Assembly (NCBI RefSeq): GCF_029953285.1
Contig: NZ_JASAOI010000024.1
Location: 1 to 64,000 of the forward strand
Source of the DNA: Yinghuangia seranimata
GTDB lineage: Bacteria; Actinomycetota; Actinomycetes; Streptomycetales; Streptomycetaceae
Reading direction: 5' to 3'
DNA length: 64,000 nt
Shown here: positions 1-6,832 of the stretch, piece after piece
How the letters are laid out: every line of letters starts with the position of its first letter
Numbering within the stretch: the stretch's first letter is position 1
Made by a program: the position numbers and the translations under genes
The notes under the pieces: generated by a model
The model's input: only the letters and a program-made list of their open reading frames with translations
Databases searched by the model: none
What the model was told of the DNA's origin: nothing

Positions 1-5
1 GATGG

Positions 6-126
6 TTTTCCGGTGGTCATGGCGAAGAGGAAACGCCCGGTCCCATTCCGAACCCGGAAGCTAAGCTCTTCAGCGCCGATGGTACTGCACTCGAAGGGGT
101 GTGGGAGAGTAGGACGCCGCCGGAAT
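6..126 (+). rRNA. rrf: 5S ribosomal RNA
   Basis: This is the structural RNA of the large ribosomal subunit. The core CCCGGTCCCATTCCGAACCC and the closing segment GGGAGAGTAGGACGCCGCC are typical actinobacterial 5S sequence. Helix I is visible as TTCCGG (8-13) pairing with CCGGAA (120-125), which fixes the ends to within a few bases. It is the last gene of an rRNA operon whose 16S and 23S genes lie before the window. A strong terminator follows within 15 bases. Confidence 0.95.
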
Positions 127-135
127 TAACGTTAA

Positions 136-169
136 AGACAGGCCCTTCCCATTCGGGAAGGGCCTGTCT
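136..169 (+). terminator. rRNA operon terminator
   Basis: A perfect 15-bp stem (136-150 with 155-169) closes on the tetraloop ATTC and is followed by a short T-containing tail. It sits just after the 5S gene and is the obvious intrinsic terminator of the rRNA operon. Confidence 0.9.
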
Positions 170-210
170 GCGTTTCCGAGGGGTGTGGCCGGCGCGGTAT
201 GGTCGTGGCC

Positions 211-417
211 ATGCCTGAGAACAATGAGCTTGACCCCGCGGCCAGCACCCAGATGTTCCGTGCCTTTGTGGCGGAGGAGCGGTCGGAGGCCGCAGCCCCG
301 GCGGGGCACGGTGGGCGGAGTGCCGCCCGGAGCGGCGGGATGTCGCCGGCCGTCATCGGCGGGATTGTCGTGGCGCTCATCGCCGTGGTCGTGGTGGCTG
401 TACTGGCACTGTCCTGA
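211..417 (+). CDS. Small C-tail-anchored membrane protein
   Basis: The product is 68 aa and begins MPENNELDPAAS. A hydrophilic N-terminal half of about 43 residues precedes one strongly hydrophobic segment (GGIVVALIAVVVVAVLALS) that ends at the C-terminus, so it should sit in the membrane by its tail. No enzyme motif is visible and I do not recognise a function. An in-frame ATG lies at 199, but neither start has a Shine-Dalgarno. A TATGGT hexamer at 198-203 places a -10 box about 8 bases before the ATG at 211, which suggests a leaderless transcript, so I chose 211. The gene is isolated between the rRNA terminator and a bidirectional hairpin. Similar short proteins occur downstream of rRNA operons in streptomycetes, as I recall. 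Confidence 0.6.
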   Translation: MPENNELDPAASTQMFRAFVAEERSEAAAPAGHGGRSAARSGGMSPAVIGGIVVALIAVVVVAVLALS

Positions 418-428
418 GACGTCCGAAG

Positions 429-474
429 ACGCCTCGGGCGGGGATCTGACGGATCAGGTCCCCGCCCGAGGCGT
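429..474. terminator. Bidirectional terminator hairpin
   Basis: A perfect 16-bp stem (429-444 with 459-474, ACGCCTCGGGCGGGGA arms) is followed by TTTT at 474-477. It lies between two convergent genes, the small membrane protein (ends 417) and the PP2C-like gene on the minus strand (ends 512), and can serve both. Confidence 0.85.
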
Positions 475-511
475 TTTCGTTTTTCCGGGTTCGGGTGGGG
501 TGTTCCGCCGG

Positions 512-2353
512 TCAGGGCTCCGGCCAGAGCGCGATGACGGCGCCGTCGTCGTTGCGGCTGCCCTGGGCGATGTCCCTGAGGAAGTCCAGGAGCTCCGGAG
601 GCCGGCGCCAGTCCTCGGCGAGGCGGGCGGCGAGGGCTCCCGAGGTTGCGCCGAGCGATTCGGCGAAGCCGCCCGTCATCACCACCAGGGCGTCGCTGGG
701 CCGCCACGTGGTGCGGCAGACGCGGACGTGTTCCGTTCCCTGGTCGGGCAGGGCGGGCGTGGGCACGTCGCCGGGCGTCTCCCTTATCCCGAGGGGGGCA
801 CGCCAACCGCCTTCCGCGAGGCGGAGGATGGTGCTGTCGCCGAGGACGGCCATGTCGACGCGGTCGTCCTGGAGGGGTTCGGCCGCTGTCACGAGGACCG
901 CGAGCCGGGTCGCCGGGGCGGGGCGGCCCAAGGTGCGGGCGCGGGAGCCGATCTCGGTGAGCCGGGTGCGGAGGTCGGTCTGCACCGCGGCCAGCGTGGT
1001 GGTCCAGTCCCAGTTCTCGTGGCGGTCGGCGGCAACCATGCGGGCGACGGCCCGGTAGGTGCTGCGAACCGCGACCTGGGCGGCGAGCTCGGGTGCGTAG
1101 CTGCCGTCGACGCCGTCGCAGATGATCGAGATGGTCCACGATCCGCTCGGGTCGGGCCCGGTGGCGACACAGTTCTGACGGGGCACGCCCTGTTGGGTGT
1201 GCAGATCGCCGCGGACGGCGCCGACGCGTGCCGTCAGACGTCCGACGCGGCCTCCGTCGACGACCATGCCGCCGCCGTCGGCGAGCACGGGGGTGGGCAA
1301 CAACCTCAGCATGCGCCGGGGTTCGGGGCTGTCGTCGGCGAACTCGGTTTCGGTGGACGTGGATTGCGCGACGACCTTCGGTGCCGGCACCTGCGCGGGG
1401 GTCGGGTCTGCCGTTGTGGGCGCGTCGAAGTCGCGTGCGGCGCGGGCCGAGGCGATGGCGGCCGCGGCGGCTGCCGCGGCCGTGGTGACGGCCGGTGTGG
1501 GGGCGGTCTCGCGGGTCGGGGTCTCCGCGTCCGGTGTGGGCAGGTTCCTGGGGTCGAGGGGGTCGACCGGGTCGACGGGGTCGAGCCAGTTCGCCAGGGC
1601 TTCGCCGCGCGCGTCGGCCCGGCCGGCGCCCTTGGCGCCGCCGCGGGGCGCGTCGCGCCGCCGGACCGGGCGAGTCGGTAGCGGTGCGGCGTTGCCGGGC
1701 TCGGGCGCCGGGGTGAGTTCGGCGTCGTCGTCGGGTTCGGTCAGACCGACGGGGCGGCTGTCAGGGACGAGGGTGTCGGCCGGGACCGTGTCGGACATCG
1801 GTGTGCCGGGTGGCGGTACGGACCCCAGCAGCACCTCCCAGGGGCGGGTGTTGCGGGTGCGTTCGCCCCCGCGGGCGTCGCGGCCCGGGGCGCCCGGCTC
1901 GGGCGGGACGGGCGGGGGAGCGGTCGGCTGCGGTGGGATGTCCGCGGTGTCAGAGCCGGCGTCGCGCGGCGACCGGGGAGCGGGCGCGCGTAGGGCGGTG
2001 GTGCGGCCGTCGAGGGCGTCCCCGGCATCCCTCGCATCCCGCGTATCCCTGGCATCCCTGATGTTCCTGGCGTCCCTGGTGTCCCCGGTGTCGTCGTACA
2101 GGTCGGCGGCGTCCTCCTCGTCCTCCATCGGAGGCGGGGTGCCGAAGCCGAGCCAGTTGGCGATCCGCCGGGCGCGCCCCGGTGGTCGGCCGTGGCGGTC
2201 GTCGAGGTCGTCGTCGGCGTCGGCGAAGTCGTCCTCGTAGGGGTCTCCGTAGCCGGCGTCGTAGTCGTCGTCCTCGTCGTACGGCTTTGCCGCCGGTCGC
2301 GGGGCCGGCGGTCGGTCGCCGGTGGTGGGGCGCCTGTCGAAACCGTCCGGCAC
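512..2353 (-). CDS. PP2C-like serine/threonine phosphatase domain protein with long acidic N-terminus
   Basis: A 613-aa protein. Residues 1 to about 370 are low-complexity, rich in D, R, P and A, with short RDARD-type repeats around residues 95-110, and look disordered. The C-terminal 240 residues resemble a PPM/PP2C phosphatase: a QNCVA segment, ICDGVDGSYAP (DG metal motif), VLGDSTILRL (GDS motif) and RNDDGAVIAL near the end. The motif usually reading T-D-G is MTGGF here, so one metal-ligand aspartate may be missing and activity is uncertain. It should be cytoplasmic, since no signal peptide or membrane segment is seen. The GTG start at 2353 is supported by a GAAGGAG sequence 7-8 bases upstream. 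It is divergent from the secreted phosphatase gene at 2738. Confidence 0.8.
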   Translation of the reverse strand: MPDGFDRRPTTGDRPPAPRPAAKPYDEDDDYDAGYGDPYEDDFADADDDLDDRHGRPPGRARRIANWLGFGTPPPMEDEEDAADLYDDTGDTRDARNIRDARDTRDARDAGDALDGRTTALRAPAPRSPRDAGSDTADIPPQPTAPPPVPPEPGAPGRDARGGERTRNTRPWEVLLGSVPPPGTPMSDTVPADTLVPDSRPVGLTEPDDDAELTPAPEPGNAAPLPTRPVRRRDAPRGGAKGAGRADARGEALANWLDPVDPVDPLDPRNLPTPDAETPTRETAPTPAVTTAAAAAAAAIASARAARDFDAPTTADPTPAQVPAPKVVAQSTSTETEFADDSPEPRRMLRLLPTPVLADGGGMVVDGGRVGRLTARVGAVRGDLHTQQGVPRQNCVATGPDPSGSWTISIICDGVDGSYAPELAAQVAVRSTYRAVARMVAADRHENWDWTTTLAAVQTDLRTRLTEIGSRARTLGRPAPATRLAVLVTAAEPLQDDRVDMAVLGDSTILRLAEGGWRAPLGIRETPGDVPTPALPDQGTEHVRVCRTTWRPSDALVVMTGGFAESLGATSGALAARLAEDWRRPPELLDFLRDIAQGSRNDDGAVIALWPEP

Positions 2354-2737
2354 GGCTCTCTCCTTCGTTCTGCTCGCGGTACGTGCGTCGTGCGGCCGCT
2401 GCCGCCTCCGCGCTGCCCGCTTACGGCTGCTTCCGGGTCTGTTGACCGGCTGTCAGGTCACGGTCCTAGCCTGCCCGGACGGGGTGGGTGAGCGCACGGA
2501 TTCGGCCGCCGTGGCGGTGCGGGTTCGGCCGCGGAATGTCCGAAGGCGTGCGGTGTTCACTTTTCGGCCACCAAAAAACCTGTTCGCCCTCTCGATCCTT
2601 TCGCGTCCTTCGCTTATTGTCTGCGCCACCTGATCGATTGCGTCCGGTGTTCCCGGGTCACACGTGTCACTCGGCACCGTTTTCGCATCCTGCCCGCAGG
2701 CGGTTCTCACGCCCGGGCCAGACACCCTTGGAGTGGA
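2354..2737. promoter_or_regulatory. Divergent intergenic region
   Basis: These 384 bases separate the PP2C-like gene (minus) from the first tyrosine-phosphatase-like gene (plus) and must hold both promoters. An A/T-rich patch around 2560-2625 stands out from the GC-rich surroundings. I could not assign convincing -35/-10 pairs and see no gene. Confidence 0.4.
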
Positions 2738-3895
2738 ATGAAGCTCCGTCGTACACGCGCCGCGACCTGCGCCATGGTCGCCGCGCTCTCCCTTGGAACC
2801 ACAGCCGGGACCCTCATGGTCTCGGGGACGGCCGTTGCGGCGCCGTCGTCTTCGTCCGGCGTGAGCCGGTACGTCCTGTCCGGCGCGGCGGCGGAGGTCG
2901 CGGCGGACGGTACGGCCACGCTCACCTGGACCGGCGGCACCGGTGCGGTGCGGGTCTACGCGTCCACCAACCCGACCTTCCCGGCCCTGACGGGCACTCA
3001 GGTCGCTTCGGTGACCGGCCAGTCGGCGACCGTGAAGGTCGACCCGACGAAGCGCTGGTACTTCCAGCTGGTGCCCGAGCGCAACCCGCTGGGCGGCGTC
3101 GTGGTGGCGTCGCGCGGCGTGGGCCTGCAGGCGGCGTCGAACACCCGCGACATCGGCGGCTACAAGGCGGCGTACGGTCTGACCGTGAAGTACGGCCAGG
3201 TCTTCCGTTCGGACGCGCTGACCAAGCTCACCGACGCCGACCTGGCGAAGCTCGGCACGCTCGGCGTCAAGACGGTCGCCGACCTGCGCACCGACTTCGA
3301 GCTGAACCTCAACGGCCCGGACAAGGTGCCCGCGGGTTCGGAGCTGCTGCGTGCGCCGATCTCGGACGGCGGCATGTACGGCAAGCTGAACGAGGTCATC
3401 GCGAGCAAGGACCCGGTCAAGCAGCAGGAGCTCCTCGGCAACGGCAACGCCGAGAAGCTGCTGCTCGACGCGAACCGGTCGTTCGTGAACGACCCTGCGC
3501 AGCGCGCCCAGTTCGCGTCCGTGATCAAGCGGATCGCGAACGGCGAGAAGGTGCTCTACAACTGCTCGGCGGGCAAGGACCGCACGGGCTGGATGACCGC
3601 GGTGCTGCTGACCGCGGTGGGCGTCGACCGGGCGACCGTGACGCAGGACTACCTGCTGAGCAACACGTTCCTGAAGGCGGCCAACGACCGCACGAAGATG
3701 GGGCTGAAGTACGCGGGCCTCATGCAGAACCCGGACCTGCTCGACCCCCTGCTGGGTGTCCAACAGCAGTACCTGGACGCCGCGTTCGACGAGGTGACCA
3801 AGCAGTTCGGCACCTTCGACCGGTTCCTGCGCGACGGCCTGGACCTGGACCGCGCCACGCTGGCGAAGCTGCGTCTGCAGCTGCTGACGGTCTGA
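2738..3895 (+). CDS. Secreted tyrosine/serine phosphatase (Y_phosphatase3 family)
   Basis: A 385-aa exported protein. The first ~34 residues form a signal peptide (basic MKLRRTR, hydrophobic core, AVAAP cleavage region). Residues ~45-115 look like a small beta-sandwich (TLTWTGG, VYASTNP, KRWYFQLVP). Residues ~125-385 form the phosphatase, with NTRDIGGYK, GQVFRSDAL, a VADLRTDFEL substrate loop and the P-loop CSAGKDRTGW with the C-x5-R nucleophile cysteine at residue 276. The histidine that normally precedes that cysteine is asparagine (NCSAGKDR). ATG 2738 has GGAG about 6 bases upstream. A closely related copy follows at 4141. Family members dephosphorylate phosphotyrosine, phosphoserine or phosphoinositides; the substrate here is unknown and must be extracytoplasmic. 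Confidence 0.88.
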   Translation: MKLRRTRAATCAMVAALSLGTTAGTLMVSGTAVAAPSSSSGVSRYVLSGAAAEVAADGTATLTWTGGTGAVRVYASTNPTFPALTGTQVASVTGQSATVKVDPTKRWYFQLVPERNPLGGVVVASRGVGLQAASNTRDIGGYKAAYGLTVKYGQVFRSDALTKLTDADLAKLGTLGVKTVADLRTDFELNLNGPDKVPAGSELLRAPISDGGMYGKLNEVIASKDPVKQQELLGNGNAEKLLLDANRSFVNDPAQRAQFASVIKRIANGEKVLYNCSAGKDRTGWMTAVLLTAVGVDRATVTQDYLLSNTFLKAANDRTKMGLKYAGLMQNPDLLDPLLGVQQQYLDAAFDEVTKQFGTFDRFLRDGLDLDRATLAKLRLQLLTV

Positions 3896-3956
3896 GTCCC
3901 GGGAGCCGGCGGACCGTCCTGACGGGCGGTCAGGCGCCGGTGCCGGAACGGTGATA

Positions 3957-3988
3957 CGGCGGCACACGGCCTCGGCTGTGTGCCGCCG
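3957..3988 (+). terminator. Hairpin between the tandem phosphatase genes
   Basis: Perfect 11-bp arms CGGCGGCACAC (3957-3967) and GTGTGCCGCCG (3978-3988) flank a 10-base loop. There is no T-tract, as is common in actinomycetes. Its position after the first phosphatase gene suggests that the two copies are transcribed separately. Confidence 0.6.
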
Positions 3989-4140
3989 CTCACGTTGTGT
4001 GCGTACCCCGGCGTATGGAGTGGCGGGTCCCGGGTCACTACAGTGGGGACGCGCGCAGTGGTCGCAACCCCGTCGGCTGTCCCCCGCGAGTGGTTCCCGC
4101 GCGCGCTTCGTTCTGAACCGCGATCCAGGAGCACCACCGC

Positions 4141-5331
4141 ATGCGCGTTCGTCGCAGTCGTATTGCCTCGCTTGCCCTTGTTTCCGCTTTGACCGTCGGG
4201 CTCGGCACCACTGCCGCCCTCGCCGCCGAACCCGTCGCGGGTTCCGCGGACCAGTCCGCCGCCGCGACGCCGGCTCCGGCGTCCGCCGCGGACGCGCTCG
4301 CCTCCGTCCTGGACGCGAGCGTCGCCGTCGGGACAGACGGCTCGTACACCGTGAGCTGGACCGGCCTGCTGGCCTCGGCCCAGATGAACGTCTACGCCTC
4401 CAACGACGCGGCGGACCCGGCCCGGTCGGGCACGAAGGTCGCCTCGTCCCGCACCGGCAGCGCCGTGGTTTCCGGTCTCGACCCGGCAAAGCGCTGGTAC
4501 TTCAAGGTCGTTCCGGCCGGCACCGCGTACGGCGTGGTCACCGCGCCGCGCGCGGTGGGCGAGCAGGGCGCGCTGAACACCCGTGACCTGGGCGGCTATC
4601 GCACGTCGTGGGGCCTGACCGTCAAGTACGGCCAGGTGTTCCGCTCGGACGGCCTGGGCCGGCTGACGGACGCGGGCGTCGCGAAGCTGGGCTCCCTGGG
4701 CCTGAACACCGCCTACGACTTCCGTGTCGACGGCGAGATCGGCAGCAACGGCCCGAACAAGCTTCCGGCGGGCGTGAGTTCGCAGAGCGTGCCGCTGTCG
4801 GACGGCGGCGTGGTCGGCCTGGTGGTGCAGGCCGTGTCCAGCGGCGACCCGGTCAAGCAGCAGGCGTTGCTGGGCGACGGCAAGGCCGCGAAGTTCCTCG
4901 AGGACGTGAACCGGTCGTTCGTGGACGACCCCGCCAAGCGCGCGCAGTTCGGCACCGTGCTGAAGGCGATCGCGAACGGCGACAAGGTGCTGTTCAACTG
5001 CTCCGCGGGCAAGGACCGCACCGGCTGGATGGCGGCCGTGGTGCTGACCGCGCTGGGCGTGGACAAGGACACGGTCTACCGTGACTACCTGGCGAGCAAC
5101 GACTACCTCAAGCCGAGCATCGACGCGACGCTCAACGGCATGGTGGCGTCGGGCGCGCTGAAGGACCCGGAGCTGGTCCGTCCGCTGCTCGGCGTGCAGG
5201 CCTCGTACCTGGACGCCGCGTTCGACGAGGTGCGCGCGGTGTACGGCTCGTTCGACGCGTACCTGCGCGACGGCCTCGGCATCGACGGCCTGACGCTGGC
5301 GCAGCTCAAGCTGCGGCTGCTGACCGTCTGA
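4141..5331 (+). CDS. Secreted tyrosine/serine phosphatase, tandem paralogue
   Basis: A 396-aa protein with the same architecture as its upstream neighbour: signal peptide (about residues 1-29, cleavage near ALAAEP), a short A/P-rich linker, a beta-sandwich segment (YTVSWTG, KRWYFKVVP) and a phosphatase domain with LNTRDLGGY, GQVFRSDGL and CSAGKDRTGW (cysteine about residue 287). It too has asparagine in place of the usual histidine before the cysteine. Both copies end in nearly the same sequence (LRLQLLTV / LKLRLLTV), showing a tandem duplication. The ATG has AGGAG at 4127-4131, nine bases upstream. Retention of all catalytic residues in both copies suggests both are active, perhaps with different substrates. 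Confidence 0.88.
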   Translation: MRVRRSRIASLALVSALTVGLGTTAALAAEPVAGSADQSAAATPAPASAADALASVLDASVAVGTDGSYTVSWTGLLASAQMNVYASNDAADPARSGTKVASSRTGSAVVSGLDPAKRWYFKVVPAGTAYGVVTAPRAVGEQGALNTRDLGGYRTSWGLTVKYGQVFRSDGLGRLTDAGVAKLGSLGLNTAYDFRVDGEIGSNGPNKLPAGVSSQSVPLSDGGVVGLVVQAVSSGDPVKQQALLGDGKAAKFLEDVNRSFVDDPAKRAQFGTVLKAIANGDKVLFNCSAGKDRTGWMAAVVLTALGVDKDTVYRDYLASNDYLKPSIDATLNGMVASGALKDPELVRPLLGVQASYLDAAFDEVRAVYGSFDAYLRDGLGIDGLTLAQLKLRLLTV

Positions 5332-5559
5332 CCCCGTTCGGGGTGAGTGGTGTGGTGCGCTCCGGGGCCGCGGCGGCGGTTCCGGAGCGACGCCGTTGTC
5401 GCCCCGTCCCGTGGCCGGACGCGGATCCGCCGTGATCGGCCGTGCGAGCGGCCTGAACGCGGCGGACTTGTCGTTTCCTCGACATACCTACGCGTTCCGA
5501 ACCGCCGGCAGCCCACCCTCCCCCGAAGGGCGGCCATCACGGATTCTTGCGGTCCCCCC

Positions 5560-5576
5560 AACCAATCCGATTGGTT
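5560..5576. terminator. Short AT hairpin between convergent genes
   Basis: AACCAAT (5560-5566) pairs with ATTGGTT (5570-5576) around CCG and runs into TTTT. It lies 12 bases past the stop of the minus-strand sigma gene and downstream of the second phosphatase gene, so it may end transcripts from both sides. Confidence 0.5.
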
Positions 5577-5588
5577 TTCGGCCCTCGG

Positions 5589-6515
5589 TCAGACGTCGCC
5601 GAGCTCGGCGCGCAGCCTGGTGAGGGTGCGCGACAGCAGCCGGGACACGTGCATCTGGGAGATGCCGAGCTCGGTGGCGATCTGGGACTGCGACATGCTG
5701 TTGAAGAACCGCATCATGAGGATCTTCCGCTCGCGCGCGGGGAGCCGGCTCAGCAGCGGCCGCAGCGCCTCGCGGTACTCGACCCCTTCAAGCGCCTGGT
5801 CCTGGTACCCCAGCCGGTCGGCGAGCGTGCGCTCGTCGCCGCCGTCCGTCGCGTCGAGCGACGAGGGCGCGTAGGCGTTGGTCGCCTCGAGGCACGCGAC
5901 GACCTCTTCCTGCGTCACCTGGAGGTAGGCGGCCATCTCGGCGACCGTCGGCGCCCGGTCGTTGGCCTGCGACAGCGTCTCGATGGCCTCGGACAGCGAC
6001 AGCCACAGCTCCTGGACGCGCCGCGGCACGCGCAGCGACCAGCCGCTGTCGCGGAAGTACCGCTTGATCTCGCCGATGATCGTCGGCATCGCGTAGGAGG
6101 GGAACTGCACCCCGCGGTCGGGGTCGAACCGGTCGATCGCCTTGATCAGCCCGATCGTGCCCACCTGCACGACGTCCTCGTGCGGTTCGTTGCGGTGCCG
6201 GAACCGGTTGGCGGCGTAGCGCACCAGCGGCAGGTTCTGCTCGATCAGCCGGTCGCGGACGGCCGCGTGCTCGGGCGTGCCGCGCTCGAGCCCGGCGAGC
6301 CTGGCGAACAGGACCGCGGACACGCGCCGGACCTCGGCGCTGTCCTTGCGGCCCGGACCGCCGTCGTCGGAGTCGAAGTCGATGTCGGTTTCGAGGCCGT
6401 CGACGGTGTCGAGCGGCCCGGGATCGGCCACGGGGCGCCGGCCGAGGGGGACCTCGGGGCGGGTGCGAGGCGCCAGTTCGGGTTGAACGTGCTGGGTGTC
6501 GAGCAGGGCAGACAT
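5589..6515 (-). CDS. RNA polymerase sigma factor, SigB/SigF/SigG class
   Basis: A 308-aa sigma-70 family factor lacking region 1. Region 2 is plain (EDVVQVGTIGLIKAIDRFDPDRG, then FPSYAMPTIIGEIKRYFRD). Region 3 follows (APTVAEMAAYLQVTQEEV), and region 4 carries the helix-turn-helix LPARERKILMMRFF...SQSQIATELGISQMHVSR. The first ~85 residues are variable. These factors direct stress and spore-development promoters in streptomycetes and are usually held by an anti-sigma kinase; none is encoded beside it. ATG 6515 has GAGG six bases upstream. It is divergent from a SpoIIE-type phosphatase of the kind that can release such sigma factors. Assigning it as SigF or SigN needs a tree. Confidence 0.93.
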   Translation of the reverse strand: MSALLDTQHVQPELAPRTRPEVPLGRRPVADPGPLDTVDGLETDIDFDSDDGGPGRKDSAEVRRVSAVLFARLAGLERGTPEHAAVRDRLIEQNLPLVRYAANRFRHRNEPHEDVVQVGTIGLIKAIDRFDPDRGVQFPSYAMPTIIGEIKRYFRDSGWSLRVPRRVQELWLSLSEAIETLSQANDRAPTVAEMAAYLQVTQEEVVACLEATNAYAPSSLDATDGGDERTLADRLGYQDQALEGVEYREALRPLLSRLPARERKILMMRFFNSMSQSQIATELGISQMHVSRLLSRTLTRLRAELGDV

Positions 6516-6832
6516 CCGTACCTCATCGCGGGGTCGTCTAGTACCGGCAGGGCTTTCCGGACTGGCCGGATTGCCACCGGTCGGTGTCCATCAGATCAAT
6601 ACCAGAAGCCGTGGCCTTATCAAACCGCTTCGGGTAAAACAGACATTTAGCATCAAAATTCTTCATATCACACAGGCTTGGATCGGGTACAGATCAAATC
6701 CAGGCGAATGTCGATCAAGATACGAAGTTGTTTATGCTCACGAGTGGCGCGAATCGGCAGTTATTGCTATAGGTGTGTTGTCCACCGATTTCGTTGAGCG
6801 CCGCTGGCGAGGGCACCACAAGGAGGCGCCTC
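6516..6832. promoter_or_regulatory. AT-rich divergent promoter region (sigma / SpoIIE phosphatase)
   Basis: This 317-bp gap between divergent regulatory genes is the most AT-rich stretch of the left backbone, especially 6590-6780. It has many AT tracts (for example around 6625-6665 and 6715-6775), consistent with promoters for both genes. I see no gene and no clear inverted repeat. Confidence 0.5.
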
